Assembly (NCBI RefSeq): GCF_024753285.1
Contig: NZ_JANUGW010000001.1
Location: 248,001 to 312,000 of the forward strand
Length of the DNA stretch: 64,000 nucleotides
Origin: Massilia pinisoli
GTDB taxonomy: Bacteria; Pseudomonadota; Gammaproteobacteria; Burkholderiales; Burkholderiaceae_D
Direction of reading: 5' to 3'
Notes under the pieces: model-generated
What the model saw: only the letters and a program-made list of their open reading frames with translations
The model's database searches: none
Told to the model about the DNA's origin: nothing
Translations under genes and position numbers: made by a program
In this document: positions 1-9,169 of the stretch, in pieces
Layout of the letters: each line of letters opens with the position of its first letter
Position numbering within the stretch: position 1 is the stretch's first letter

Positions 1-373
1 TGGCGGCCGGCGAGCCGTTGCCCGCCATCGTCACGAGGCCGTCGACGAAGTCGGTGGGCGCATCCGGCATCGGAAGGGGACTCCAGCGCATCTGGTTCGG
101 CGACGGCGCGATGCCGTCGAAGCCGGCCGCGATGCGGCCATTGCCCATCGGTTCGAACGGGCCATGCATGGCGGCCGGCCGGATGCGGTACAGCCAGGAG
201 CGGCGGTTGTGGCCGCGCGGTGCCGTGAAGGCCGTCCCGGACAATTGTTCAGCGTACAGGCCGTAAGCGACGCGCTGCGGCGAATTGCGGTGCGCCGGCA
301 GGGCGCCGGGCAGGGCCTCCGTCGCGAACTCGTTGCCGAAGCCGGACAGGTAGCCGTCAGTCGAAACAGTCAA
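1..373 (-). CDS. hmgA: Homogentisate 1,2-dioxygenase, N-terminal part (cut by window edge)
   Basis: This enzyme opens the ring of homogentisate to maleylacetoacetate in tyrosine and phenylalanine breakdown. About 124 residues are visible. They begin [16 protein letters not shown] and continue with family hallmarks such as [31 protein letters not shown] and [12 protein letters not shown]. The start is read as TTG at 373-371 because GGAGAG lies six bases upstream and no in-frame ATG fits the conserved N-terminus. The iron-binding C-terminal part lies outside the window. It is transcribed divergently from the LysR regulator, with the second pathway enzyme hppD just beyond, so the three form one tyrosine-degradation locus. 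Confidence 0.95.
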   Translation of the reverse strand, partial: MTVSTDGYLSGFGNEFATEALPGALPAHRNSPQRVAYGLYAEQLSGTAFTAPRGHNRRSWLYRIRPAAMHGPFEPMGNGRIAAGFDGIAPSPNQMRWSPLPMPDAPTDFVDGLVTMAGNGSPAA

Positions 374-485
374 GGGTCTCTCCAGAATGCGTGGTGTTTA
401 CGACACTGTAGAGGACTAAGCGCAGTTTTACGAGATGAATACAAAAATGTAGACTATTTAGACTATCAATAACACTATCTCGTGC
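374..485. promoter_or_regulatory. Divergent hmgA / lysR control region
   Basis: This 112-base AT-rich gap must hold both divergent promoters. It contains an 8-bp direct repeat TAGACTAT at 450-457 and 459-466, which is a 9-bp period. It also has an imperfect inverted repeat GTGTTTACGACAC around 391-403. LysR-type proteins commonly bind T-N11-A elements in such divergent regions, and several fits exist here. The exact site cannot be fixed from sequence alone. Confidence 0.45.
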
Positions 486-1391
486 ATGATCGAACCCTCT
501 AGCATCGACCTGAATCTGTTGTCGGTATTTCAGGAGGTCTATCGCGAACGCCAGATCTCGGCCGCCGCGAGGCGGCTGGGCCTGACGCAATCGGCCGTGA
601 GCAACGCACTGGCGCGGCTGCGGCGTACGTTCGGCGACGAGCTGTTCGTGCGCACGGCGTACGGCATGCAGCCCACGCCGCTCGCGCAGCAGATGGCCGA
701 GCCGATCGGCGCCGCGATGGCCCAGGTGGCCCTCGCGCTGTCGCAGCGCAGCCGTTTCGACCCGGCCACGAGCGGCCGCCGCTTCACGCTGGCGATGACG
801 GACGTGGGCGAGGTGTACTTCATGCCGGTGCTGATCGAGCGCTGCCGGGCGATCGCCCCGAACGTGGAAATCGCGTCGATCCGGGCGAACGGGCTGACCT
901 TGAAGGACGACATGGAGACGGGCAGGGTGGACCTCGCGATCGGCGCGTTCGAGGACGTGTCGGAAGCGCTGTACCACCGCGCGCTGTTCCGCCAGCGCTT
1001 CGTGAGCATGTTCCGCAAGGATCATCCGCTGGCGAAGGGCAAGGTGGACCTGGCGCGCTTCGTGGCGGCGCCGCACCTGATCGTCGATGCGGCCCAGAGC
1101 CCTTACGACCGCATCAATGGATTACTGGAAAAGGCCGGGGTGACGGCCGGCGCCCGCTTCCGGGTGCCGCATTTCACCGCGGTGCCGTACATCGTCAGCA
1201 CGAGCGAGCTGGTGGTGACGGTGCCGCAAAAACTGGCCGAGAGCGCGGCAAGCCCGTTCGGCCTGAAGTGGATCGAGCCGCCGCTCGCCCTGCCGACGTT
1301 GCAGACCAACGTCTTCTGGCACCGGCGCTTCAACCACGATCCCGGCATCCAGTGGCTGCGGGGACTGATTGCCGACGTGTTCGCGGAATGA
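486..1391 (+). CDS. LysR-family transcriptional regulator of the tyrosine-degradation locus
   Basis: The protein has 301 residues, typical of the family. The N-terminal winged helix-turn-helix covers about residues 8-67 (AAARRLGLTQSAVSNALARL), and the substrate-binding domain runs from about 95 to 300. It resembles the NodD/PhcS-like branch that begins with a DLNLL motif. It lies between divergent hmgA and co-directional hppD (51 bases downstream), so regulation of homogentisate-pathway genes by an aromatic intermediate is the natural inference. The effector cannot be told from sequence. The ATG lacks a strong ribosome-binding site, but the protein aligns from the conserved first residues. 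Confidence 0.85.
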   Translation: MIEPSSIDLNLLSVFQEVYRERQISAAARRLGLTQSAVSNALARLRRTFGDELFVRTAYGMQPTPLAQQMAEPIGAAMAQVALALSQRSRFDPATSGRRFTLAMTDVGEVYFMPVLIERCRAIAPNVEIASIRANGLTLKDDMETGRVDLAIGAFEDVSEALYHRALFRQRFVSMFRKDHPLAKGKVDLARFVAAPHLIVDAAQSPYDRINGLLEKAGVTAGARFRVPHFTAVPYIVSTSELVVTVPQKLAESAASPFGLKWIEPPLALPTLQTNVFWHRRFNHDPGIQWLRGLIADVFAE

Positions 1392-1442
1392 CAGACGAAC
1401 GCGCCGGGAGCCGCGAACATTTTAATGATAGAGGAATAGACA

Positions 1443-2522
1443 ATGGCCGACCTGTTTGACAATCCGATGGGGCTGATGGGCTTCGAATTCGTGGAATTCG
1501 CATCGCCCACCCCGGGCGTGCTGGAACCCGTGTTCGAGGCACTGGGCTTCAAGAAAGTCGCCGTGCACCGCTCGAAGGACGTCGTGCTGTACCGCCAGGG
1601 CGACATCAACTTCATCGTCAACAACGAGCCGAAGAGCGCCGCGTATTATTTCGCGGCCGAGCACGGCCCGTCGGCCTGCGGCATGGCGTTCCGCGTCCAG
1701 AACGCCCATAAAGCCTACGCGCGCGCGCTCGAGCTGGGCGCCCAGCCGCTCGACATTCCCACCGGCCCAATGGAGCTGCGCCTCCCGGCTATCAAGGGCA
1801 TCGGCGGCGCGCCGCTCTACCTCATCGACCGTTTTGAAGACGGCAAGTCGATCTATGACATCGACTTCGAATGGATCGACGGCACGGAGCGCCACCCGGT
1901 GGGCCATGGCCTGAAGATCATCGATCACCTGACGCATAACGTGTACCGCGGCCGCATGACCTACTGGGCCGGCTTTTACGAGAAACTGTTCAACTTCCGC
2001 GAGATCCGCTACTTCGACATCAAGGGCGAGTACACGGGCCTGACGTCGAAGGCGATGACGGCGCCGGACGGCATGATCCGCATCCCGCTGAACGAGGAGG
2101 GCAAGGCGGGCGGCGGCCAGATCGAGGAATTCCTGCTGAAGTACAACGGCGAAGGCATCCAGCACATCGCGCTGCTGACGGAAGACATCTTCGCGACCGT
2201 CGACGGCTTGCGGGCGGCCGGTGTCCCGCTGATGGCCGCGCCGCCAGGCACGTATTACGAGATGCTGGAAGGGCGTATCCCGGGCCACGGCCAGGACGTG
2301 GAAGCGCTGAAGGCACGCGGCCTGCTCGTCGACGGCACCGTGGAGGACGGTAATCAGCGGTTGCTGCTGCAGATCTTCTCCGAGACGCAGCTGGGGCCCG
2401 TGTTCTTCGAATTCATCCAGCGCAAGGGTGACGAGGGCTTCGGCGAAGGTAACTTCAAGGCGCTGTTCGAATCGATCGAGCGCGACCAGCTCAAGCGCGG
2501 GGCGCTCAAGACCGCCGCGTAA
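1443..2522 (+). CDS. hppD: 4-hydroxyphenylpyruvate dioxygenase
   Basis: This enzyme converts 4-hydroxyphenylpyruvate to homogentisate, the substrate of the neighbouring HmgA. It has 359 residues, the usual bacterial length. Two vicinal-oxygen-chelate domains are visible, and the iron ligands can be placed at His162 (DHLTHNV), His241 ([11 protein letters not shown]) and Glu323 ([12 protein letters not shown]). The start has a good GAGGA site eight bases upstream. It is probably co-transcribed with the upstream LysR gene. The enzyme is cytosolic and iron-dependent. Nothing is missing or unusual. Confidence 0.96.
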   Translation: MADLFDNPMGLMGFEFVEFASPTPGVLEPVFEALGFKKVAVHRSKDVVLYRQGDINFIVNNEPKSAAYYFAAEHGPSACGMAFRVQNAHKAYARALELGAQPLDIPTGPMELRLPAIKGIGGAPLYLIDRFEDGKSIYDIDFEWIDGTERHPVGHGLKIIDHLTHNVYRGRMTYWAGFYEKLFNFREIRYFDIKGEYTGLTSKAMTAPDGMIRIPLNEEGKAGGGQIEEFLLKYNGEGIQHIALLTEDIFATVDGLRAAGVPLMAAPPGTYYEMLEGRIPGHGQDVEALKARGLLVDGTVEDGNQRLLLQIFSETQLGPVFFEFIQRKGDEGFGEGNFKALFESIERDQLKRGALKTAA

Positions 2523-2542
2523 CCATCGTTATCGGCGCCGTC

Positions 2543-2657
2543 GTAGGGTGGACGGCTCGCCGTCCACGCGTCCAACAAGCGCATGTTTGGACGAAAAGCA
2601 CGCCGGTGCGATGCCAACGTGTCTTGAACGCGTGGACGGCGGAGCCGTCCACCCTAC
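2543..2657. repeat. REPIN-type element: two REP units in inverted orientation
   Basis: The left unit (2543-2575) starts GTAGGGTGGACGGC and the right unit (2624-2657) is nearly the same sequence on the other strand. They differ by one base and one single-base gap. Each unit is itself a hairpin (GGACGGCTCGCCGTCC), and the outer ends carry the GTAG tetranucleotide. These are hallmarks of REP sequences mobilised by RAYT-type TnpA_REP transposases. A 48-base spacer joins the units. A single related unit lies at 29365-29398. No transposase gene is visible in the window. The element sits between hppD and the porin gene. Confidence 0.8.
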
Positions 2658-2927
2658 AAAACCCTCATCAATTCAGCATGTTGGCGCTTCTCCAAGAACG
2701 CTCGTTCGTTTCATTTCCAGTCAAATAATGCCGCAACCTCAAACTGTTGCGCGCATGTCTCATTCCAGCGTTTCCCACAAATTTCACGCAAATTTGTAAC
2801 CAAAAAACGCTGAGCACACACTAGAATTTCCGTACGGCACTAATGCCGATCGACTTTCAGTAACCGAACCGGCTCGGCCACCCACGGTGGCGCACGTCGC
2901 CGTTCACGAACCCCGACTACCGACACC
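2658..2927 (+). promoter_or_regulatory. Upstream region of the porin-chemoreceptor pair
   Basis: This is the gene-free stretch downstream of the REPIN. It is AT-rich from 2658 to about 2830 and holds a perfect 8-bp inverted repeat, ACAAATTT at 2777-2784 and AAATTTGT at 2790-2797, with a five-base spacer. The repeat could be an operator or an RNA hairpin. I see no convincing open reading frame. The porin start at 2928 has only a weak ribosome-binding site. Confidence 0.4.
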
Positions 2928-3761
2928 ATGAGCACCCGACACCGTCCGGCCCTCGCGCCGACCCGGCGCCTCGCCCCGTTTGCCTGCCTGCTGGCCGCCT
3001 GCACCTTCGCGCACGCGGGCGAAGCGACGCCCGACGCACCGATCACCGCGGAGACGCCGACGGCCGAGAGCCCGCTGAGCGCGACGGTGTCCGTCAGCTC
3101 GCAATACATCTCGCGCGGCATCCGCCAGACGTGGGGCCGGCCGGCCGCGATGGCCGCCGTCGACTACGCGCATCCGAGCGGCTGGTCGGCGGGCACGTCC
3201 GTCATCAACGTCGACGACCGCTTCATCGAGAAGGGTTCCGTCGAATGGGACCTGTACGGCGGCTACAGCGGCAATGCCGGCCCCATCGGCTGGTCCGCGA
3301 TGGTCTACTGGTACAAATACCCGGGCGCCCGCATCAGCGCGACGGATACGTCGTTCGACTATGGCGAGCTGTCCGGCGGCATCAGCTGGAAGTCGCTGTA
3401 CGCCCGCTACAACTACACGTTCAGCCGCGATTTCTTCGGCATCCAGAACGCCCGCGGCACGGGCTACCTGGACGTCGGTGCCGACCAGCCGCTGACCAAG
3501 TCGCTGACGTTGAACCTGCACGCGGGCGACGGCCGCGTGGCCGGCAGCGGCAACGGCATCTGGGACTGGCGCGACGTCAAGGCCGGCCTGACCCACAAGC
3601 TCGAGGACGGCTGGACCGTCGCCGTGAACTACACCCGCGCGCTGGGCGCGACGGGCGTCTATGACCGCTACACGACGGGCGTGCCCCGTTCCGACGGCCA
3701 CCTGGCCGTGTCGAACGTCGCGCGGCGCGCCATCGTGCTGTCGCTGACCCGCAAATTCTAG
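2928..3761 (+). CDS. TorF-family putative outer-membrane porin (Gcw_chp)
   Basis: The protein has 277 residues with an N-terminal signal peptide (about residues 1-30, ending near AHA). The mature part reads as an outer-membrane barrel: [15 protein letters not shown] near the start of the mature chain, alternating aromatic strands, and a terminal phenylalanine (LSLTRKF) as in barrel proteins recognised by BamA. This fits the Gcw_chp/TorF putative porin family, whose substrates are mostly unknown. The chemoreceptor gene starts nine bases after the stop, so the two are very likely one transcript. Confidence 0.8.
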   Translation: MSTRHRPALAPTRRLAPFACLLAACTFAHAGEATPDAPITAETPTAESPLSATVSVSSQYISRGIRQTWGRPAAMAAVDYAHPSGWSAGTSVINVDDRFIEKGSVEWDLYGGYSGNAGPIGWSAMVYWYKYPGARISATDTSFDYGELSGGISWKSLYARYNYTFSRDFFGIQNARGTGYLDVGADQPLTKSLTLNLHAGDGRVAGSGNGIWDWRDVKAGLTHKLEDGWTVAVNYTRALGATGVYDRYTTGVPRSDGHLAVSNVARRAIVLSLTRKF

Positions 3762-3769
3762 GAGAATCC

Positions 3770-5782
3770 ATGAACCGCACCCCCCTGTCGTCGCTGTCCC
3801 TGACGGCGAAGATCTGCGCCACGGCCACCACGCTCGTCGTGCTGAGCCTCGCGGTCACGTCCGCCGTCATCGCCGTGCGCAGCAGCGATTCCGCCGAAGA
3901 CGCGAGCATGCACCTCGCGCGCACGTCCGCGCGCGAAGCAGCCGCCGCCGTGCAGGCGCAGCTCGGGGCCAAGCTGGGCGCCGTCGCCAACCTCGCCGGC
4001 GCCATGAGCACGCTGCGCGCGGGCGACATCGCGCCCACCCGCGAGCAGTCCGCCGCGATGACCCAGGCGACGATCCGCGGTTCGGGCGACTTCATCGGCG
4101 GCGCCGTGACGTGGGAACCGAACGCGCTGGACGGCAAGGACGCCGACTACGCGGGCAAGGGCCCCGAATACGATGCGACGGGCCGCTACATGCCGTATTA
4201 CACGCGCAACACGGACGGCACCATGCACGTGGAACCCATCGTGTGGCCGACGACGCCGGGCGCGAACGACTGGTACGACATCCCGAAGCGCACCGGCAAG
4301 GTGTTCTTCACGGAGCCGTACACGTATCCCGTCAACGGCAAGGACATCATGATGGCGTCGCTCGTCGCGCCGATCCTCGTCAAGGGCGAGTTCCGCGGCA
4401 CGGCCAGCGCCGACTTCCAATTGACGCACCTGGGCGAGATCCTCGGCGCGATCCGCGTCCTCGATGGCGGCCACTTGTCGCTCGTGTCGAACGGCGGCCT
4501 GTACGCGAGCAACCCGGATGCGGCGAAGACCGGCAAGAAGGCCGCCGACCTGCCGGCCGCCGCGCTGGCCGCCGTGCGCGCGGGCCGGACGTACGAATTC
4601 GTCGACGGCGCCCACATGGTGCACCTGCTGCAGCCGCTCCGGCTGCACGAGGACATCGCGCCGTGGGCCATCCAGCTCACATTCCCGCAGAGCGTGGCGA
4701 CGGCCAGCGCGCGCCAGCTGATCGGCTATTCGCTGTTCGCGTCGCTGATCTGCGCGATCGTCGCCGCGATCGTGATGGTCGCCGTGCAGCGCCGCCTGAC
4801 CCGCCCGCTGCGCGTGCTCGGCGCCACGATGACGGACCTGGCCGGCGGCAATGCCGACCTGTCGGCCCGCCTCGACGCGCGCGGCCACGACGAACTGGCC
4901 CTCATCGCCGCCGGCTTCAACGGCTTCGTGGCAAAAATCCAGGACGTCCTCGTGCAGGTGCGCGCGAGCGCCGGCAGTGTGGCCGCCGCGAGCGTCGAGA
5001 TCAGCCAGGGCAATATGGACCTGTCGGGCCGCACGGAGCAGCAGGCCGGCGCGCTCGAAGAGACGGCGGCGTCGATGGAACAGCTGACGTCGACCGTGAA
5101 GCAGAACGCGGACAATGCCCGCCAGGCGAACCAGCTCGCGTTGTCGGCGTCGGAGACGGCGCAGCGCGGCGGCGCCGTCGTCGCGGAAGTCGTCGGGACG
5201 ATGGCCGCGATCGACACGGCATCGCGCAGGGTCGTGGACATCATCGGCGTGATCGACAGCATCGCGTTCCAGACGAACATCCTCGCGCTGAACGCGGCCG
5301 TCGAGGCGGCGCGTGCGGGCGAACAGGGCCGCGGCTTCGCGGTCGTCGCGTCCGAGGTGCGGGCGCTGGCCCAGCGCAGCGCCGGCGCCGCGAAGGAAAT
5401 CAAGACCCTGATCGGCGACGCATCCGGCAAAGTGGAGGCGGGCAGCGCGCTCGTGCAGGACGCCGGCCGAACGATGGCCGACGTCGTCGCCAGCGTGCGC
5501 CAGGTGAGCGACATCGTCGCCGAGATCACGGCCGCCAGCGCGGAACAGAGCACGGGCATCGGCCACGTCAACCAGGCCATCGTGCAGATGGACGGCACGA
5601 CGCAGCAGAATGCAGCGCTCGTGGAAGAAGCGGCCGCCGCGGCCGACAGCCTGCATCAACAGGCCGAGCTGCTCGTGGCCCTCGTCGGCGAATTCCGCCT
5701 CGATGGCGTCGAGGCTGCGAGCGCGCCGGCTCGTGCCGCGCTGGGCGCGCCGGCACCGCGCAAACTGCTGGCCGCGGCCTGA
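3770..5782 (+). CDS. Methyl-accepting chemotaxis protein with Cache-type periplasmic domain
   Basis: The protein has 670 residues. The first membrane helix spans about 17-36, a periplasmic Cache-like sensor about 40-312 ([17 protein letters not shown] is typical of double-Cache domains), and the second helix about 317-339. HAMP covers about 340-395, and a long cytoplasmic signalling domain follows. Its hairpin tip has the conserved [20 protein letters not shown]. The C-terminus lacks an NWET-like CheR-docking pentapeptide. AGGAG precedes the ATG. It directly follows the porin gene, which suggests it senses a compound that enters through that porin. The ligand is unknown. Confidence 0.92.
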   Translation: MNRTPLSSLSLTAKICATATTLVVLSLAVTSAVIAVRSSDSAEDASMHLARTSAREAAAAVQAQLGAKLGAVANLAGAMSTLRAGDIAPTREQSAAMTQATIRGSGDFIGGAVTWEPNALDGKDADYAGKGPEYDATGRYMPYYTRNTDGTMHVEPIVWPTTPGANDWYDIPKRTGKVFFTEPYTYPVNGKDIMMASLVAPILVKGEFRGTASADFQLTHLGEILGAIRVLDGGHLSLVSNGGLYASNPDAAKTGKKAADLPAAALAAVRAGRTYEFVDGAHMVHLLQPLRLHEDIAPWAIQLTFPQSVATASARQLIGYSLFASLICAIVAAIVMVAVQRRLTRPLRVLGATMTDLAGGNADLSARLDARGHDELALIAAGFNGFVAKIQDVLVQVRASAGSVAAASVEISQGNMDLSGRTEQQAGALEETAASMEQLTSTVKQNADNARQANQLALSASETAQRGGAVVAEVVGTMAAIDTASRRVVDIIGVIDSIAFQTNILALNAAVEAARAGEQGRGFAVVASEVRALAQRSAGAAKEIKTLIGDASGKVEAGSALVQDAGRTMADVVASVRQVSDIVAEITAASAEQSTGIGHVNQAIVQMDGTTQQNAALVEEAAAAADSLHQQAELLVALVGEFRLDGVEAASAPARAALGAPAPRKLLAAA

Positions 5783-5849
5783 CCGCAAGGCGCTGCGCGT
5801 CGCCGGCAACTGGTCTACACTTGCGGATCCAACGATCCGGAGCAGACCG

Positions 5850-7271
5850 ATGTCCAAGCGCGCAGCCCCGCCCACCCACCGACTTGTCCCCGCGCTGGCG
5901 GCGCTCGCGTGCGGCCTCGCCCTCGCGACGGGCGCCGCCGCGGCACCGCCGGCGCTGTCCGTCTCTGGCATCCCCGCATTGAGCGACGCGATGCTGTCCT
6001 CCGATTACTGGATCCACCGCGCCGCCGCGCCGGACGCGGTGCTGCTCGATGCGCGGGCCACGGCGGCCCAGCGCGCCGCGGCGTACGCTCCTGGCGGCGG
6101 TTTCATCGACATCCGCCATCTGCCCGCGCCCCTCACGCACGACGCGGTCGTGGACTGGATCCGCCAGGCGGAGCAATCGCCCGTCAAACTTGCCGTCGAC
6201 GACATGGGGCGCCCCGTCGGCGCGGATACGCTGCAATCCCTGCGCGACAACAAGGCCGCGAACCGCATCGCCGCCACGGCGCCGGCCCGCTACGGCCTGG
6301 CCGTGCGCCGTGCCGCGATGCGCACGCTGCCGTCGGACCGCGCGTTCTACGCGGCCGCCGACCAGCGCGACTACGAAAGCCTGACCGCCGGCACGCTGTT
6401 CCCCGGCGAACCCCTGCTCATCGCGCACGCGAGCGCGGACGGGCGCTGGCTGCTCGCCGTGACGACGCAGGGTCCGGCCTGGGTGCACCGCGACGACATC
6501 GCCGAAGGCGCGGCCGACGCCGTGTTCGGCTATGCGGACAAGGCACCGGGCCGCGTCGTCACGGGCGACCACGTCCGCACCGTCTTTACGCCGGAGCTGC
6601 CGGCCGTCTCGGCACTGGATCTCGACATGGGCGTCGCGCTGCCACGTGCGGACGTGGCGGCGGACGCCCCCGTCAACGGCGCGAGCCCGTACGCATCGTG
6701 GGCCGTGCAGCTGCCAGTGCGCGAAGCCGACGGCACGCTGGCGTTCCGTCCCGCGCTGATCCGGCGCAGCGCCGACACCGCGCCGGGCTATCTGCCGCTC
6801 ACGCGCGCCAACATCATCCGGCAGGCCTTCAAATTCCTCGGCGAGCGCTATGGCTGGGGCCACCAGTTCGACGCCCGCGATTGCAGTCGCCTCGTCAGCG
6901 AAACCTACCGCAGCACGGGCATCCTGCTGCAGCACAGCTCCGCGCTGCAGGGCACGACGACGGCCGTGCGCCACCGCCTGTTCACGGACAAGGACACGCA
7001 CGCATCGCGCGTGGAGGCGCTGCGGCAGGCGCAGGTCGGCGACCTCGTCGTCGTGCCGGGCCACGTCCTGATGATCATCGGTCACGTCGACGGTGAGCCG
7101 TACGTGATCCAGGATGTGCCATATGCCGTGTTCAAGGATCCGGCCAGCGGGCAGATGCGCCGCACGAAGCTGAACCAGGTGTCCGTGACGCCGCTGCTGC
7201 CGCTGTACGCGGACGACACGACGTTGTACGTGGACGCGATGACGAGCCTCGTGCAGCCGACGCGGCGCTGA
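5850..7271 (+). CDS. Secreted SH3-containing NlpC/P60 (C40) peptidoglycan hydrolase
   Basis: The protein has 473 residues with a signal peptide (about 1-27, ending ATGAAAA). Two SH3-like segments follow in the middle (for example LAVRRAAMRTLPSD and GPAWVHRDDI). The C-terminal NlpC/P60 domain covers about 315-450, with the nucleophile in RDCSRLVSE and the histidine in VVPGHVLMIIGH. Such enzymes cut stem peptides of murein. The ATG at 5850 is preferred over upstream in-frame codons because it opens directly into the signal peptide. A small hairpin (5824-5839) lies just before it and partly covers the GGAG site. The LrgAB pair follows 94 bases downstream. Confidence 0.85.
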   Translation: MSKRAAPPTHRLVPALAALACGLALATGAAAAPPALSVSGIPALSDAMLSSDYWIHRAAAPDAVLLDARATAAQRAAAYAPGGGFIDIRHLPAPLTHDAVVDWIRQAEQSPVKLAVDDMGRPVGADTLQSLRDNKAANRIAATAPARYGLAVRRAAMRTLPSDRAFYAAADQRDYESLTAGTLFPGEPLLIAHASADGRWLLAVTTQGPAWVHRDDIAEGAADAVFGYADKAPGRVVTGDHVRTVFTPELPAVSALDLDMGVALPRADVAADAPVNGASPYASWAVQLPVREADGTLAFRPALIRRSADTAPGYLPLTRANIIRQAFKFLGERYGWGHQFDARDCSRLVSETYRSTGILLQHSSALQGTTTAVRHRLFTDKDTHASRVEALRQAQVGDLVVVPGHVLMIIGHVDGEPYVIQDVPYAVFKDPASGQMRRTKLNQVSVTPLLPLYADDTTLYVDAMTSLVQPTRR

Positions 7272-7365
7272 CCGGCCGGCTACGCGCCCTGCGCGTTGCT
7301 GCTATGCTTCGGACGGCGCGGCCCGCCGGGGTCGCATCTAATATGAAGTCGCCGTAGGAGGTCGC

Positions 7366-7725
7366 GTGCTGCTCGCGTTTGCCGTTTTACTCGTATTCCA
7401 GTGTCTCGGAGAAGGGCTCGTATTCCTGACCGGGTTCCCGGTGCCCGGTCCCGTCGCCGGCATGCTGCTGTTGCTCGTGGCGCTCGTCGCGTATCCGCGG
7501 CTGCACGAGACCGTCGAGGCGGGCGCCAACGAGCTGCTGCGCCATTTGTCGCTGCTGTTCGTGCCAGCCGGTGTCGGGATCGTCGTGGCGGCCGCCAGCG
7601 GCAACGGGCACTGGCTGGCGATCTGCGCGGCGGTCGTCGGCAGCACGTTGCTCACCTTGGCCGTCACGGCGCTCGTGCTGCAGGCGCTGACACCCGCGCA
7701 CAAGAAGGGGCGGGGCGATGTTTAG
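7366..7725 (+). CDS. LrgA/CidA-family holin-like membrane protein
   Basis: The protein has 119 residues and four predicted membrane helices. The family motif FPVPGPVAGMLLLL is near the N-terminus. LrgA/CidA proteins resemble phage holins and work with an LrgB/CidB partner in murein-hydrolase control and, in several bacteria, in export or uptake of small acids such as pyruvate. The start is GTG with an excellent TAGGAGG site six bases upstream. It overlaps the LrgB gene by eight bases, so the two are translationally coupled. Confidence 0.9.
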   Translation: MLLAFAVLLVFQCLGEGLVFLTGFPVPGPVAGMLLLLVALVAYPRLHETVEAGANELLRHLSLLFVPAGVGIVVAAASGNGHWLAICAAVVGSTLLTLAVTALVLQALTPAHKKGRGDV

Positions 7726-8458
7726 TTTCCACGAACTCACCCATTTCTGGGTCTACCTGTCGGCCTCGCCCCTGCTGGGCCTGACCGTCACGTTGTGCGC
7801 CTATCTATTCGCGCAATGGGTGTACGCGCGCTGCGGGTTTTCGCCGCTGGCGAATCCCGTCGCCATCGCGATCGCGCTCGTGAGCCTGGTGCTCGCGGCG
7901 AGCGGGATGTCGTACCAGCGCTATTTCGCCGGTGCGCAATTCGTCCACTTCCTGCTGGGGCCCGCCACCGTCGCCCTCGCAGTGCCGCTCGCGCGCCAGG
8001 TGCCGCGGCTGCGGCGCAGCCTGTTTCCCCTCGCGTGCGCGCTGCTGTGCGGCTGCGTCACGGCGATCGTCAGCGCCGTCGGCATCGCCATGCTGATGGG
8101 CGCGTCGCCGGAACTCGCGCGGTCGCTGGGGCCGAAGTCGGCCACCTCGCCCATCGCGATGGCCATCTCCGAACACCTGGGCGGCCTGCCGGCGCTGACC
8201 GCCGTCCTCGTCGTCGGCACCGGCATCTTCGGCGCCGCCACGGCGCGCTTCCTGATGGCCGCGCTGCGGATCGAGTCGCAGGCGGCGCAGGGCCTCGCGC
8301 TGGGCGTCGCCGCGCACGGCATCGGCACGGCGCGTGCGTTCCAGGTCAGCCCGGAGATGGGCGCCTATGCGGGCCTCGGCATGGGTTTGAACGGTGTGCT
8401 CACGGCCTTGCTGGCACCGTGGCTCGTGCCGCTGCTGCTCGGCTGGTTCGGCCAATGA
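7718..8458 (+). CDS. LrgB/CidB-family membrane protein
   Basis: The protein has 246 residues and is highly hydrophobic, with seven or eight membrane segments. It carries the LrgB signature region LGPKSATSPIAMAISEHLGG and the C-terminal LGVAAHGIGTARAF. It is the usual partner of the LrgA protein encoded just upstream, whose gene it overlaps by eight bases. Whether this pair acts on cell lysis or on metabolite transport cannot be decided here. The secreted NlpC/P60 hydrolase upstream fits the murein-hydrolase view. Confidence 0.92.
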   Translation: MFSFHELTHFWVYLSASPLLGLTVTLCAYLFAQWVYARCGFSPLANPVAIAIALVSLVLAASGMSYQRYFAGAQFVHFLLGPATVALAVPLARQVPRLRRSLFPLACALLCGCVTAIVSAVGIAMLMGASPELARSLGPKSATSPIAMAISEHLGGLPALTAVLVVGTGIFGAATARFLMAALRIESQAAQGLALGVAAHGIGTARAFQVSPEMGAYAGLGMGLNGVLTALLAPWLVPLLLGWFGQ

Positions 8459-8462
8459 GAAA

Positions 8463-8492
8463 CCCGCCACCGCGCGCGGACGCGGTGGCGGG
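8463..8492 (+). other. Strong GC stem-loop just after lrgB
   Basis: A perfect 12-bp stem (8463-8474 pairing with 8481-8492) with a six-base loop begins four bases after the lrgB stop. There is no T run, so it is not a classic intrinsic terminator. It may protect the 3' end of the message or help Rho-dependent ending. A second, 8-bp stem (8539-8546 with 8560-8567) lies between it and the convergent hemerythrin gene. Confidence 0.4.
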
Positions 8493-8587
8493 CGAGGCGA
8501 GGACACGAGGTCCCGCCGGGGAGCGCATGCGGCTTGCGCCGCTGCGGCAGGAACGGTAACGCAGCGGCTCGCGCCGCAGCGGAAACT

Positions 8588-9169
8588 TCAAGCCGGCTGC
8601 TTGCGCGTGAACGCGCGCGCGGCGAACAGGGCGCTCGCGACGCCCACGACGATGGCGGCCGTGCTGCCGGAGAAGGCGACGGCCGTGTTCTTCGCGATCT
8701 TGCCGGCCTTCGGCGTCACCAGTTCCAGGCGGCGCTTCGTCATCTGCACGCCCAGCTCGGACAGGCGGTCACGGCTCAGCGCCTGCTCCGCTTCCGGCAG
8801 CAACACCGTTTCCTCGTCGGCCACGTGGTGCTGCACGTCGCGCATCAGTTCGAACACGAGGTCGTCGTGGCGCGGCGATGTCGGATCGGTGCGGCGCAAT
8901 TCCGCGATGACGGCGCGCATCTCGTCATGTTCCGGCACGCTCTTGTCCATGACTTTCTGGTCGTGGGTGCGTTCGCGCATGACGGGATAAAAGATTTCCT
9001 CTTCGAGCGTCGCGTGAATTTCCAGCGCGTCGCAGATCGTTTCGGCCAGCGCCTTCTTGACGCTCGGACGCTTGTCGCGGGTGTACTGGTGGAACGTCAC
9101 CATCACGTGCGAGTGATCGAAACGGATCATGTCGGTGATGGACGGACTGAGTTTTTTCAGGGAAAACAT
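8588..9169 (-). CDS. Hemerythrin-domain protein with C-terminal membrane anchor
   Basis: The protein has 193 residues. A hemerythrin-like four-helix domain covers about 15-150 and carries the di-iron ligand pattern RFDHSHV, HATLEEEIFYP, EHDEMRAV and HHVADEETVLLP. A hydrophobic helix near residues 165-187 (STAAIVVGVASALFAA) should anchor it to the inner membrane. Such proteins bind oxygen or nitric oxide or act in iron and stress handling. The start at 9169 has AGGAGACGC upstream and begins at the conserved MFSLKKLSP. It is divergent from Mn-catalase, which suggests a shared stress response. Confidence 0.85.
   Translation of the reverse strand: MFSLKKLSPSITDMIRFDHSHVMVTFHQYTRDKRPSVKKALAETICDALEIHATLEEEIFYPVMRERTHDQKVMDKSVPEHDEMRAVIAELRRTDPTSPRHDDLVFELMRDVQHHVADEETVLLPEAEQALSRDRLSELGVQMTKRRLELVTPKAGKIAKNTAVAFSGSTAAIVVGVASALFAARAFTRKQPA

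Noticed and set aside
8463..8492. Stem-loop after lrgB as an intrinsic terminator
   Set aside because: The stem is strong, but no T run follows on either strand, so I kept it only as a stem-loop.
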